Below, piece by piece: positions 23,088 through 31,867 of a stretch of 57,395 nucleotides of DNA. The position numbers and the translations under genes were made by a program. The notes beneath the pieces are model-generated. The model was not told the origin of the DNA. It ran no database searches and worked only from the letters and a program-made list of their open reading frames with translations. How positions within the stretch are numbered: the first letter of the stretch is position 1; every line of letters starts with the position of its first letter. This DNA comes from Bacteroidales bacterium UBA1410. Lineage in GTDB: Bacteria > Bacteroidota > Bacteroidia > Bacteroidales > Dysgonomonadaceae. The stretch is taken from the NCBI GenBank assembly GCA_002305015.1, contig DBPW01000016.1, positions 1 through 57,395 on the forward strand, in the 5' to 3' direction.

Positions 23088-25148
23088 ATGGCAAAAGAAT
23101 TTAAACGCACACTGATTACATCGGCACTACCCTACGCAAATGGTCCTGTCCATATCGGTCATCTTGCCGGAGTTTATGTTCCGGCCGATATTTATGCCCG
23201 TTATCTCCGGATGAAAGGCGAAGAAGCCATTTTTATCGGAGGTTCTGACGAACATGGCATTCCCATTACGGTTAAAGCACGCAACGAAGGTGTTTCACCT
23301 CAAGATATCGTGGACAAATATCATTACTTGATAAAAGACTCCTTCGAAAAATTCGGTATTTCGTTTGACATTTATTCTCGCACCACATCGGAAATTCATC
23401 ATAAAACGGCATCGGATTTCTTTTTGAAGTTATACGAAAAAGGGGAATTCATCGAAATGGAAACCGAGCAATACTACGATGAAGAAGCGCAGCAATTTCT
23501 TGCCGACCGATACATCACCGGTACTTGTCCCATCTGTGGTAACGAAAATGCTTACGGCGACCAGTGCGAAGCGTGTGGAACATCGCTTAGTCCTACCGAG
23601 CTTATCCGCCCAAAATCGATGTTAAGCGGAAGCGTTCCTGTCATGCGTAAAACCAAACACTGGTATCTGCCTTTGAACAAACACGAAGAATGGCTGAGAA
23701 AATGGATTCTTGAAGAGCATAAAGAATGGCGGCCCAATGTGTATGGCCAATGTAAATCGTGGCTCGATTTGGGACTCCAACCACGTGCTGTCAGTCGCGA
23801 TTTGGATTGGGGAATCCCCGTACCCTTGAAAGATGCTGAGGGCAAAGTGCTGTATGTGTGGTTTGATGCTCCTATCGGATATATTTCGAATACAAAAGAA
23901 TTATGCATGCAGCATCCCGAAAAATACGGAGATTGGGAAAAATGGTGGAAAAACGACGATACACGCCTTATTCATTTCATAGGCAAAGACAACATTGTAT
24001 TCCACTGCATCATTTTTCCTGTGATGCTGAAAGCCGAAGGCTCTTTTATTCTTCCGGATAACGTGCCGGCCAACGAATTTTTAAATCTCGAAGGAGAAAA
24101 AATATCTACCTCGCGCAATTGGGCGGTTTGGTTGCACGAATATCTGGAGGATTTTCCGGGTAAACAAGATGTATTGCGTTATGTTTTGACGGCCATTGCA
24201 CCCGAAACCAAGGACAACGATTTCACGTGGAAAGACTTTCAGGCTCGTAACAATAACGAATTGGTGGGGGTTCTTGGAAACTTTATCAACCGCGTACTGG
24301 TGCTTACACAAAAACATTTCTCCAATAAAGTTCCTTCCCCCGGCGAGTTTACCGATTACGACAAAAAATCGTTGGACGAATTGGTTAGCCTAAGAAAAGC
24401 CGTTGAAAGGAATCTCGATAATTTCCGTTTTCGCGAAGCCCAACAGGAAGCCATGAATTTTGCCCATCTCGGCAATAAATATTTGGCAGAAACCGAACCC
24501 TGGAAAACCATAAAGAACGATGTGGATCGTACTGCTACCATTCTTTATACGGCATTGCAGATGGTTGCAAATTTGAGCATTGTTTTTGAACCGTTTTTAC
24601 CTTTTTCGGCGGAAAAAATACGTCAATTTCTTCAAATCGGTACCCTGTCTTGGGATCGCTTGGGAGATGCAGATATATTGTCTGCCGGTCACGAACTGGG
24701 AAAATCGGAATTGCTTTTCGAAAAAATCGAAGATGACGTCATCGAAAAACAGATTCAGCGGCTGCTGGATACAAAAAAAGCCAACCAAAACAAAGCATAT
24801 AAGCCAACGCCCATTAAAGAAAACGTTCCGTTTGAAGTATTCGAAAAACTCGATATCCGGGTAGGGACGGTGCTGGAATGCGAGAAAGTGCCCAAATCGG
24901 ATAAACTTCTTCGTTTTCTGCTGGACGATGGTTTGGGAAAACGAACCATTCTTTCCGGCATTGCCAAATGGTATCCCCATCCCGAAGAGTTAGTTGGCAA
25001 ACAAGTGTGCTTTATTGCCAACCTTGAACCCCGAAAAATGCGCGGCATTGTGTCGGAAGGCATGATTCTTTCGGCAGAAAATGCCGATGGTTCTTTTACG
25101 TTGATTGAGCCGTCGAAAAACGTGCTGCCGGGAAGTCGGGTTTACTAA
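23088..25148 (+). CDS. metG: Methionyl-tRNA synthetase with C-terminal tRNA-binding domain
   Basis: Class I synthetase charging initiator and elongator tRNA-Met. 686 residues: YANGPVHIGHLAG (HIGH motif, about residues 16-28), a zinc knuckle with CPICGN and CEACGT, WFDAPIGYIS, FIGKDNIVFH, KISTS (KMSKS equivalent) in NLEGEKISTSRNW, an anticodon-binding helical bundle, and an appended EMAP/Arc1p-like tRNA-binding OB domain (about 575-686: VPFEVFEKLDIRVGTVLECEKVPKSDKL). The last domain dimerises the enzyme and improves tRNA capture. Followed at 51 bases by a YfhO-like gene. Confidence 0.97.
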   Translation: MAKEFKRTLITSALPYANGPVHIGHLAGVYVPADIYARYLRMKGEEAIFIGGSDEHGIPITVKARNEGVSPQDIVDKYHYLIKDSFEKFGISFDIYSRTTSEIHHKTASDFFLKLYEKGEFIEMETEQYYDEEAQQFLADRYITGTCPICGNENAYGDQCEACGTSLSPTELIRPKSMLSGSVPVMRKTKHWYLPLNKHEEWLRKWILEEHKEWRPNVYGQCKSWLDLGLQPRAVSRDLDWGIPVPLKDAEGKVLYVWFDAPIGYISNTKELCMQHPEKYGDWEKWWKNDDTRLIHFIGKDNIVFHCIIFPVMLKAEGSFILPDNVPANEFLNLEGEKISTSRNWAVWLHEYLEDFPGKQDVLRYVLTAIAPETKDNDFTWKDFQARNNNELVGVLGNFINRVLVLTQKHFSNKVPSPGEFTDYDKKSLDELVSLRKAVERNLDNFRFREAQQEAMNFAHLGNKYLAETEPWKTIKNDVDRTATILYTALQMVANLSIVFEPFLPFSAEKIRQFLQIGTLSWDRLGDADILSAGHELGKSELLFEKIEDDVIEKQIQRLLDTKKANQNKAYKPTPIKENVPFEVFEKLDIRVGTVLECEKVPKSDKLLRFLLDDGLGKRTILSGIAKWYPHPEELVGKQVCFIANLEPRKMRGIVSEGMILSAENADGSFTLIEPSKNVLPGSRVY

Positions 25149-25199
25149 AACATATAGGCTGTCCTATGGTGATACTTCCTCAATAAAACATAAAGTCCA

Positions 25200-27707
25200 A
25201 TGAAAAATTTTACGCTTTTCAAAAAATCTTTGCCCGATTTGATTGCTATTGCAGCATTCGTTGTTATATCCTTTGCTTATTTCTCTCCTGCTGTTTTCGA
25301 AGGAAGGGTTATTGCCCAGCACGATTCATTGGCTGCGATCGGACAAGGGAAAGAGCAGCGCGATTACATGGAACGCCATAATGGTGAACGCACGAGATGG
25401 ATCAATTCCATGTTTTCCGGTATGCCTACTTACCAGATGTCGCCTACCTATAACTCCACCAAACCCCAAGACGCTGCAAAGAAAGTCTATTCCTTGTTTT
25501 TGCCCGATTATGTATATCTGCTGTTTATTATGCTCTTGGGGTTTTATATTCTTATGCGGGCATTCGATGCTTCGCCGCTGATTAGTGCATTTGGTGCCAT
25601 TCTTTGGACTTTTTCTTCCTATTTTCTGATCATTATTGCAGCAGGACATATCTGGAAATTTATTACCCTGGCTTATATTCCACCTACCATAGCGGGATTG
25701 GTCTATGCCTATCGGAAGAAATATCTTTTGGGAGCATTGCTTGTCATGGTATTTGTTGCTTTTCAAATCTCGGCCAACCACATTCAGATGAGCTATTATT
25801 TTTTGTTTGTGATGTTTTTTATGGTCCTTGCTTTTTTTGCAGATGCCCTGAAAAATAAAACATTACCCCATTTTTTTAAAGCTACCGGAGTGATTCTTAT
25901 TGCAGCCTTGATCGGTGTATTGGCCAATTCATCGAATCTGTATCATACCTATGAATATTCCAAAGAAACGATGCGGGGAAAATCGGAATTATCGCTTCAT
26001 GGTGAAGCCAACAAAACCGATAACGGTTTGGAACGCGATTATATAACCCAATGGAGTTATGGTATTGGCGAAACATGGACATTACTCATTCCCAATGCCA
26101 AAGGTGGAGCATCGGTTCCTCTTTCGGAAAACCAAAAGGCCATGAGCAAGGCACAACCCGAATACCGGCAATTGTACGCACAAATCGGTCAGTATTGGGG
26201 AGAACAACCGGGTACATCCGGTCCGGTATATGTCGGAGCTTTTGTGTTAACCCTCTTTATATTGGGGCTTTTTATCGTAAAAGGTCCCATGAAATGGGCA
26301 CTTCTCGCCGGTACCCTTTTTTCTATCTTGCTTTCGTGGGGTAAAAATTTTATGGGATTGACCAATTTTTTTATCGACTACATCCCGTTATACAATAAAT
26401 TTCGTACGGTTTCATCCATTCTTGTTATCGCTGAATTTTGTATTCCGCTACTTGCTGCTCTAACGATAAAGGAGCTGATCAAGAAGCCTGAAACATTGAA
26501 AAACAACCCAAAGTACCTCTATATCAGTCTCGGCTTAACCGGAGGTATTGCTATGTTGTTTGCTCTTGCACCGAAACTCTTTTTCCCTTCGTTCATCTCG
26601 AGCAGCGAAATGCAAGCACTGCAAACGCTTCCTGCCGAGCATATTCGCCCCATCATAGAAAACCTAACCGATATGCGGATAGCCATGTTTACTGCCGATG
26701 CATGGCGAAGTGTTGCCATTATCGTAATCGGGACTCTCCTACTCTATGCAATGGCAAATCGCAAATTAAAAGCTCAAACTGCGGTAGGCGCCATTCTTGT
26801 TCTCTGTCTTATCGATCTGTGGACAGTGGATAAACGTTATCTGAACGACAGCCATTTCACGCCCAAAACGAATGTGGCGCAAGCTTTCGTTAAAACGCCA
26901 ACCGATGAATATATCCTTCGCGATACCACCAAATACTATCGGGTACTCAACCTGGCTACCAGTACTTTTAATGACGGTATAACCCCTTACTGGCATAAAT
27001 GTATCGGCGGATATCATCCGGCAAAATTGCGTAGGTATCAGGATCTGATTGATGTGCATCTCTTTAAGGAAATGATGACGTTGCAAAACGATATCATTCG
27101 TACGCAAGGCCGATTGGATTCGGTAGATGCCGAAGGATTCAAAGTATTGAATATGCTGAACACCAAATGGATAATCATGCCGGCTGAAGGAGGTGGTACA
27201 TTGCCGATAGCCAATCCTTATTATCAGGGAAATGCATGGTTTGTGGATACGATTACGTTCGTAAACAATGCGGATGAAGAAATCGATGCATTGGGGAAAA
27301 TCGATTTACATAATCAAGCGGTAGCCGATAAACAATTTGCGTCGGTTCTTGACGGATTTCCCGTTACACCAAAAGATTCAGCTTCTTCCATCCGGTTGGT
27401 ATCTTACGATTCCAATTTTCTCGATTATCGTGTCGATGCAAAGAAAGACGAATTGGCCGTTTTTTCGGAAATCTATTATCCTAAAGGATGGCAAATCACC
27501 ATTGATGAAAAGCCGGCAACCATGTTGCGGGCAAATTACACCTTGCGCGCTCTGCCTGTTCCCGAGGGACAGCACGAAATCGTATTCAAATTCGATCCGC
27601 CAAGTATCAAAATTACCGACACCATTGCTTATATAGCACTTGCCCTGATGCTATTGACCGCGATCGGGATAGTGTGGAAAGAAATTAAAACGAGTTTACG
27701 TTCATAA
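25200..27707 (+). CDS. YfhO-family polytopic membrane protein
   Basis: An 835-residue inner-membrane protein of the YfhO family, a GT-C-fold group related to lipid-linked-sugar transferases. Seen: an N-terminal TM, a long first extracytoplasmic loop with IAQHDSLAAIGQGKEQRDY and RTRWINSMFSGMPTYQM (acidic catalytic-type loop), about a dozen hydrophobic helices to residue 540, a soluble C-terminal domain, and a last TM (residues 803-823). In Bacillus, YfhO-type proteins glycosylate lipoteichoic acid using a lipid-linked sugar. The Bacteroidota homologues have no assigned acceptor; envelope glycan decoration is the reasonable guess. Downstream of metG, converging on a glycolipid operon that ends 22 bases away. 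Confidence 0.85.
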   Translation: MKNFTLFKKSLPDLIAIAAFVVISFAYFSPAVFEGRVIAQHDSLAAIGQGKEQRDYMERHNGERTRWINSMFSGMPTYQMSPTYNSTKPQDAAKKVYSLFLPDYVYLLFIMLLGFYILMRAFDASPLISAFGAILWTFSSYFLIIIAAGHIWKFITLAYIPPTIAGLVYAYRKKYLLGALLVMVFVAFQISANHIQMSYYFLFVMFFMVLAFFADALKNKTLPHFFKATGVILIAALIGVLANSSNLYHTYEYSKETMRGKSELSLHGEANKTDNGLERDYITQWSYGIGETWTLLIPNAKGGASVPLSENQKAMSKAQPEYRQLYAQIGQYWGEQPGTSGPVYVGAFVLTLFILGLFIVKGPMKWALLAGTLFSILLSWGKNFMGLTNFFIDYIPLYNKFRTVSSILVIAEFCIPLLAALTIKELIKKPETLKNNPKYLYISLGLTGGIAMLFALAPKLFFPSFISSSEMQALQTLPAEHIRPIIENLTDMRIAMFTADAWRSVAIIVIGTLLLYAMANRKLKAQTAVGAILVLCLIDLWTVDKRYLNDSHFTPKTNVAQAFVKTPTDEYILRDTTKYYRVLNLATSTFNDGITPYWHKCIGGYHPAKLRRYQDLIDVHLFKEMMTLQNDIIRTQGRLDSVDAEGFKVLNMLNTKWIIMPAEGGGTLPIANPYYQGNAWFVDTITFVNNADEEIDALGKIDLHNQAVADKQFASVLDGFPVTPKDSASSIRLVSYDSNFLDYRVDAKKDELAVFSEIYYPKGWQITIDEKPATMLRANYTLRALPVPEGQHEIVFKFDPPSIKITDTIAYIALALMLLTAIGIVWKEIKTSLRS

Positions 27708-27729
27708 AGGGCAAAGAATGAATTAGGGT

Positions 27730-30294
27730 TCAAAGCCGATAGAATCGGACAAACCATTCGTAAAATTTGCGGATGCCGATTTCCAAGGGTGTAGAAGGTT
27801 TATAGCCGAAGTTTTTTTCGAGCAGGGAGGTATCGGCATAGGTGCCGATAACATCTCCCGGCTGCATATCCGTCAATTCTTTTATGGCTTTTTTACCCGT
27901 GATGTTTTCGATGGTCGTAATAAAATCCATGAGTTTTACGGGCGAAGAACACCCCATATTGTAAATAGCATAGGGTATTTCATTTTTTGGAGGGGAAGGA
28001 ATGATTTTTAATAGCCCTTCAACAATATCATCGATATAGGTAAAATCGCGTTCCATATTGCCGTGGTTGAAAACTTGAATTGGTTTTCCTTCCAAAATGG
28101 CCGACATAAACAGGGAAGGTGCCATATCGGGACGTCCCCAAGGTCCGTAAACCGTAAAAAAACGAATTCCCGTAGACGGAATGCCATAAAGTTTACTGTA
28201 AGTAAAAGCTATTAATTCGTTTGCCTTTTTTGTTGCTGCATACAAACTTACCGGCGAATCCGTTCGATCCGATTCCTTATAAGGGGTCTTCGTATTTGCA
28301 CCATATACACTACTGGAACTGGCAAAGACAAGATGATCAACCTTATTGTGACGACACGCTTCCAACACGTTGAGAAATCCCACAATATTGGAATCGATAT
28401 ACGCATACGGGTTTTCCAATGAATACCGTACACCGGCCTGAGCAGCAAGATGGACAATATGTGTAAATTTTTCGCGTTCGAAAAGAGCATGAAGATTATC
28501 TTTGTTTGTCACATCCAATTGCATGAAACGATAAGACGGATACCTTTTACTTTGAATGCAGTGATTGGGCTTTATTTCTTCCATTCCTATTCCCGCCTCT
28601 TGAAGACGGGCATATTTCAGTTTTACATTGTAGTAAGAATTGAGGTTGTCTACACCAACCAGCTCATATCCTTGTTCCCCTAACCTGCGGACAGTATGAT
28701 ATCCGATAAATCCGGCAGCACCGGTAACCAATATTTTCATCATCTTATTGTTTTTAAAAAACCACAATGGCGTAATTCCCCATCGTATAATATTCCCGAT
28801 AATAGAACGCAGCTTTTCGTCTTTTTTTATTTCTTTAGTAGGAAGCAAAACGATACCCTTGGTTGGGGTAGATTTCATAAGATCTTCTTTCTCTATTATT
28901 TTAATGTCTTTTCCCAGATACACATCCATATTTTCGGCACGATGTATATCATAGACATAATAATCCGTTATCCTTTTTTCTTGTGCCAATATTTTCGCTT
29001 TTTTACATAATTCACCCCATCCCAAATACTTGTTCAACTCGGGCATTGACCACCCGGCCACAAAAACCGATAATAAAATGCCGATTGCCAACGTATAAAT
29101 AGCACGATAGATTTTTTTCTTGTGATATAATAAATAGAGAACGATTAATCCGCTGATTGTTAATATTCCTCCTGCAATAAAAATCGGCACAGAACCAAGA
29201 AAAGCCATTTCTTCCATGCGTTTCAAATAAAAAATTACCGGCAGAACGCTTATAAAAAGTGCAGCCGGAAAAGCAATCGCAATTTTTATCCAACGATACT
29301 GAATATCGAATTTGTTGAGCAGCAAAACTGTAAGATAAACCGAGAATGGAATGATGGGAAGCAGATAAACCGATAATTTGGAACTTATAATGGACAACAT
29401 GATGAAAGTTGAAAGAATAATAATTGCAAAAAATTGTTCGACATCCGTGTTGATTCTTTTTTTCAACAATCCGGCAATGATCAGTCCCACAACCAACAGC
29501 GACCACGGAGCCAGAGAATACCAGATAGCAATAAGATAAAAATAAAAAGGTTCTTTGTGATGAAATGCATTGATGCCTCTACCCACGGTTTGATGAATAA
29601 CCAGATTGTCAAGATATGCTTTACCGCCTTCCATGTAAACACCGATAAACCAAACCATACATCCTGCCAAAATAATCGACAGGCTTTTCCATCCCCAATA
29701 TCGTTTAATGGTGTGCAATTTCCTTTTATACAGCAAAAAGAGGATCGTTGAAATCAATGGAACTAACAGTCCGATCGGCCCCTTCGAAAAAAGTGCCAAA
29801 AAAACGTACAACGGAAAAAGATATTCATCCCGTTTTCGGTTTTCACCGTTATATATTTTGTAAAAAGTATAAAGAGATAAGGTGATGAACATACTCATCA
29901 ACATATCCATGCGAACAATTAGGGTAAGACCTGCAAATAAACCGCATGTCATCAACATGAGTAAAGCAGCTTGTTCATTCGCTTTGTTTTCTTTCTGTAT
30001 CCACCGCGTCATCGTTATCAAAATCACAAGAGCCGGAACAAACGACAACAGTGACAGGAACCACATGTGGTGACCGCCCAACAATACCTTGCCAATCATC
30101 ATCAGCCAAAAATACAATGGGGGTTTCTCTGCATAAATCACCCCCTGATTGGAAAAAGTAAATATATTGCCATTACGCAAAGCTTCATCCACAATACTCA
30201 AATAGCGCAACTCATTGTCAGGTGTAAAATCGCGTCCTATCATCACAGGTAACAACGCGATGAACCAAAACAGATAGAGGTATTTATTTTTCAT
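27730..30294 (-). CDS. ArnT-like transferase fused to UDP-glucuronate 4-epimerase
   Basis: One 854-codon frame joins two complete enzymes. Residues 1-517: ArnT-like membrane glycosyltransferase (first loop TPDNELRYLSIVDEAL, YAEKPPLYFW, LFSKGPIGLL, about a dozen TMs). Residues 519-854: NAD-dependent epimerase of the UDP-GlcA 4-epimerase group: GAAGFIG Rossmann motif (525-531), VDNLNSYYNVKLK, SSSSVYG, YAATK catalytic pair, and the ending YADTSLLEKNFGYKPSTPL. The junction reads KNNKMMKILVTG: the epimerase begins exactly at its normal start, Met519. Just before it is a T6A5 run; one base more or less would stop the transferase within a few codons. So it is either a true fusion or two genes joined by an indel. 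Overlaps the LAB_N gene by 11 bases. Confidence 0.85.
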   Translation of the reverse strand: MKNKYLYLFWFIALLPVMIGRDFTPDNELRYLSIVDEALRNGNIFTFSNQGVIYAEKPPLYFWLMMIGKVLLGGHHMWFLSLLSFVPALVILITMTRWIQKENKANEQAALLMLMTCGLFAGLTLIVRMDMLMSMFITLSLYTFYKIYNGENRKRDEYLFPLYVFLALFSKGPIGLLVPLISTILFLLYKRKLHTIKRYWGWKSLSIILAGCMVWFIGVYMEGGKAYLDNLVIHQTVGRGINAFHHKEPFYFYLIAIWYSLAPWSLLVVGLIIAGLLKKRINTDVEQFFAIIILSTFIMLSIISSKLSVYLLPIIPFSVYLTVLLLNKFDIQYRWIKIAIAFPAALFISVLPVIFYLKRMEEMAFLGSVPIFIAGGILTISGLIVLYLLYHKKKIYRAIYTLAIGILLSVFVAGWSMPELNKYLGWGELCKKAKILAQEKRITDYYVYDIHRAENMDVYLGKDIKIIEKEDLMKSTPTKGIVLLPTKEIKKDEKLRSIIGNIIRWGITPLWFFKNNKMMKILVTGAAGFIGYHTVRRLGEQGYELVGVDNLNSYYNVKLKYARLQEAGIGMEEIKPNHCIQSKRYPSYRFMQLDVTNKDNLHALFEREKFTHIVHLAAQAGVRYSLENPYAYIDSNIVGFLNVLEACRHNKVDHLVFASSSSVYGANTKTPYKESDRTDSPVSLYAATKKANELIAFTYSKLYGIPSTGIRFFTVYGPWGRPDMAPSLFMSAILEGKPIQVFNHGNMERDFTYIDDIVEGLLKIIPSPPKNEIPYAIYNMGCSSPVKLMDFITTIENITGKKAIKELTDMQPGDVIGTYADTSLLEKNFGYKPSTPLEIGIRKFYEWFVRFYRL

Positions 30295-30931
30295 TCAATA
30301 CTGTTTTTTTGTGCTTATTTCCAATCATGATATTCCTGATATAGGCAACGAAACCGAAAGATTGTCCAAGTATTAACACGGGATCGAAACGAAAAAATGC
30401 ATAAATAATGATAATGGATGAACCTATCAGACTCCAAACCCAAAAACCAAGAGGGAGAACAGAACAGTGATGAACTACGCCATAAATCCATTGATAAACG
30501 AATCGTAGAGAAAAAATCACCTGCCCGATTGAACCAAAGATCAACAGCCACATGGGAACATCTTTGTTATGAAAAAAAGCAGCGTTAAACGCCGATAAAT
30601 CACGAAGCATATATGCTGTAGCAGCTACAGGGGTCAACAACAAGATCACTTTAACGATGTTGGTTATTTTTTTCCACAGTCCCTGCATATTCAGGTTCCA
30701 TAAATAAACATAGTATGACAAGAATTGTCCGAGGATAATAGAAAAATCGTTCCTAAGAACGCCATAAATAAAAAGCAGATACGATCCCACAATACTCAAT
30801 ACCCAAAAAGCCGGAGGAGAAAGCACCTCTTTGGCTTTTTCGGTAACAATCCATTGATAAAGGACACGGGCAGAAAAAAGAAGTTGTGCCAATAATCCGA
30901 TTCCAAAAACCCAAATCTGAGTCCCTTGCAT
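30284..30931 (-). CDS. Duplicated LAB_N-domain membrane protein (candidate glycolipid flippase)
   Basis: A 215-residue membrane protein with two homologous halves. Each has the lipid-A-disaccharide-synthase N-terminal (LAB_N) pattern: residues 1-75 with ARVLYQWIVTEK, PPAFWVLSIVGS and ILGQFLSYYVYLWNL; residues 120-205 with LRFVYQWIYG, LPLGFWVWSLIGS and ILGQSFGFVAYIRNI. Each half is three TM helices, the size and topology of PQ-loop/SemiSWEET transporters, so the whole resembles a six-helix pseudo-dimer. No LpxB catalytic part. Set between the donor synthase and the transferase, the obvious guess is the step that flips the polyprenyl-phosphate sugar. Domain family is seen; flippase role is inference. 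Confidence 0.8.
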   Translation of the reverse strand: MQGTQIWVFGIGLLAQLLFSARVLYQWIVTEKAKEVLSPPAFWVLSIVGSYLLFIYGVLRNDFSIILGQFLSYYVYLWNLNMQGLWKKITNIVKVILLLTPVAATAYMLRDLSAFNAAFFHNKDVPMWLLIFGSIGQVIFSLRFVYQWIYGVVHHCSVLPLGFWVWSLIGSSIIIIYAFFRFDPVLILGQSFGFVAYIRNIMIGNKHKKTVLNEK

Positions 30932-30934
30932 AAA

Positions 30935-31669
30935 TTAATTCAAGTTGCTGTCATTCACAGCATAGTTGATGTATCGTTTTTTCATCCATCGATAGGCAAA
31001 ACAGTCGATAAAAGGCCCCGTCAGGCGGTTCCACAAATGATATTTTGATTTTCCGGCCATGCGGGGATAATGACGTACGGGAATTTGCTTAACTTTTCCG
31101 TTTTGCAGCAAAATTAACGCCGGCAAAAAACGGTGCATCCCATTGAAAAGCGGCATTTTTTTAGCCGCATCGGTATGCATGACTTTCAGCGGGCATCCCG
31201 TATCCGAAACGCCATCATGGGTCATCATCCTGCGAAAGCCATTGGCAATTTTCGACTGAAGATTTTTAAAAAAAGAATCTTTCCGGTTCGCCCTGATTCC
31301 CGTCACCATTTCATAGGCTTCAATCTCTTTCAACAACAGATTGAAATCTTCCGGATCGGTTTGCAAATCAGCATCCATATACCCCACATATGTAGAAAAA
31401 GTATAATCGATTCCCGCTTTAAGAGCAGCGCTAAGCCCGCCATTCTTTTCCAGACTCAGATAAAAAAAATCGCTGTTTCGCTCACATATTTGGCGAATTC
31501 GATTTAAACTGTCATCCGTAGAGCCGTCATTCACAAAAACTACACAGGCCGGATAGAGAGATTGCGGAAGAAAATGCTGCAATTTTTCTTCCAAAAAATA
31601 GATATTTTCCTCTTCATTATATACCGGAACAAGAATGGTAAATTCGTAATTTTTTGTTTGATTTTCCAC
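30935..31669 (-). CDS. GT2-family polyprenyl-phosphate sugar transferase (ArnC/DPM1-like)
   Basis: A 244-residue cytosolic glycosyltransferase of family 2, GT-A fold. Seen: ILVPVYNEEENI, FVNDGSTDDSLNRI, NGGLSAALKAGID, metal-binding MDADLQTDPEDF, and the YEMVTGIRANRKDS/GFRRMMTHDGVSDTGCPLKVM segments of the DPM1/ArnC group, which transfer a sugar to undecaprenyl phosphate. It lacks the two C-terminal TM helices of ArnC but has the basic tail (RWMKKRYINY) expected for membrane contact. First gene of the operon, three bases before the LAB_N gene. With a UDP-GlcA epimerase at the operon's end, UDP-galacturonate is a plausible donor. Confidence 0.88.
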   Translation of the reverse strand: MENQTKNYEFTILVPVYNEEENIYFLEEKLQHFLPQSLYPACVVFVNDGSTDDSLNRIRQICERNSDFFYLSLEKNGGLSAALKAGIDYTFSTYVGYMDADLQTDPEDFNLLLKEIEAYEMVTGIRANRKDSFFKNLQSKIANGFRRMMTHDGVSDTGCPLKVMHTDAAKKMPLFNGMHRFLPALILLQNGKVKQIPVRHYPRMAGKSKYHLWNRLTGPFIDCFAYRWMKKRYINYAVNDSNLN

Positions 31670-31755
31670 TATTATATTTCATTATTTTAGCATGAGATAA
31701 GCGGCCTATTTTTTAATTTTGATACAGCCTCAGGGATTGTTTTGGCGCTATGCTG

Positions 31756-31785
31756 CAAAATTAGCAAAAAAACGAAAGGGAACAA
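31756..31785 (-). promoter_or_regulatory. Promoter of the glycolipid operon
   Basis: Minus-strand TTG (31785-31783), 19 bases, TAATTTTG (31763-31756). Predicted start near 31749 gives an 80-base leader before the GT2 gene. No other promoter-like box is evident within the three overlapping or abutting genes. Confidence 0.55.
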
Positions 31786-31828
31786 TTGGGGTAATGAAAA
31801 AATAACAATCGGAGTATGGCGCATTTAA

Positions 31829-31850
31829 TTTGAATATAGTTTGAATATAG
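31829..31850. repeat. Perfect 11-bp tandem duplication
   Basis: TTTGAATATAG twice head to tail, in the gap between the antiporter stop and the glycolipid operon promoter. Confidence 0.85.
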
Positions 31851-31867
31851 TCGGATGAAAAATGAGG

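Noticed and set aside
28715..28765. Programmed -1 ribosomal frameshift at TTTTTTAAAAAC in the fusion gene
   Set aside because: In the reading frame the heptamer is T-AAA-AAC, not a proper A-AAA-AAC site, and no downstream pseudoknot is evident; polymerase slippage or an indel fits better.
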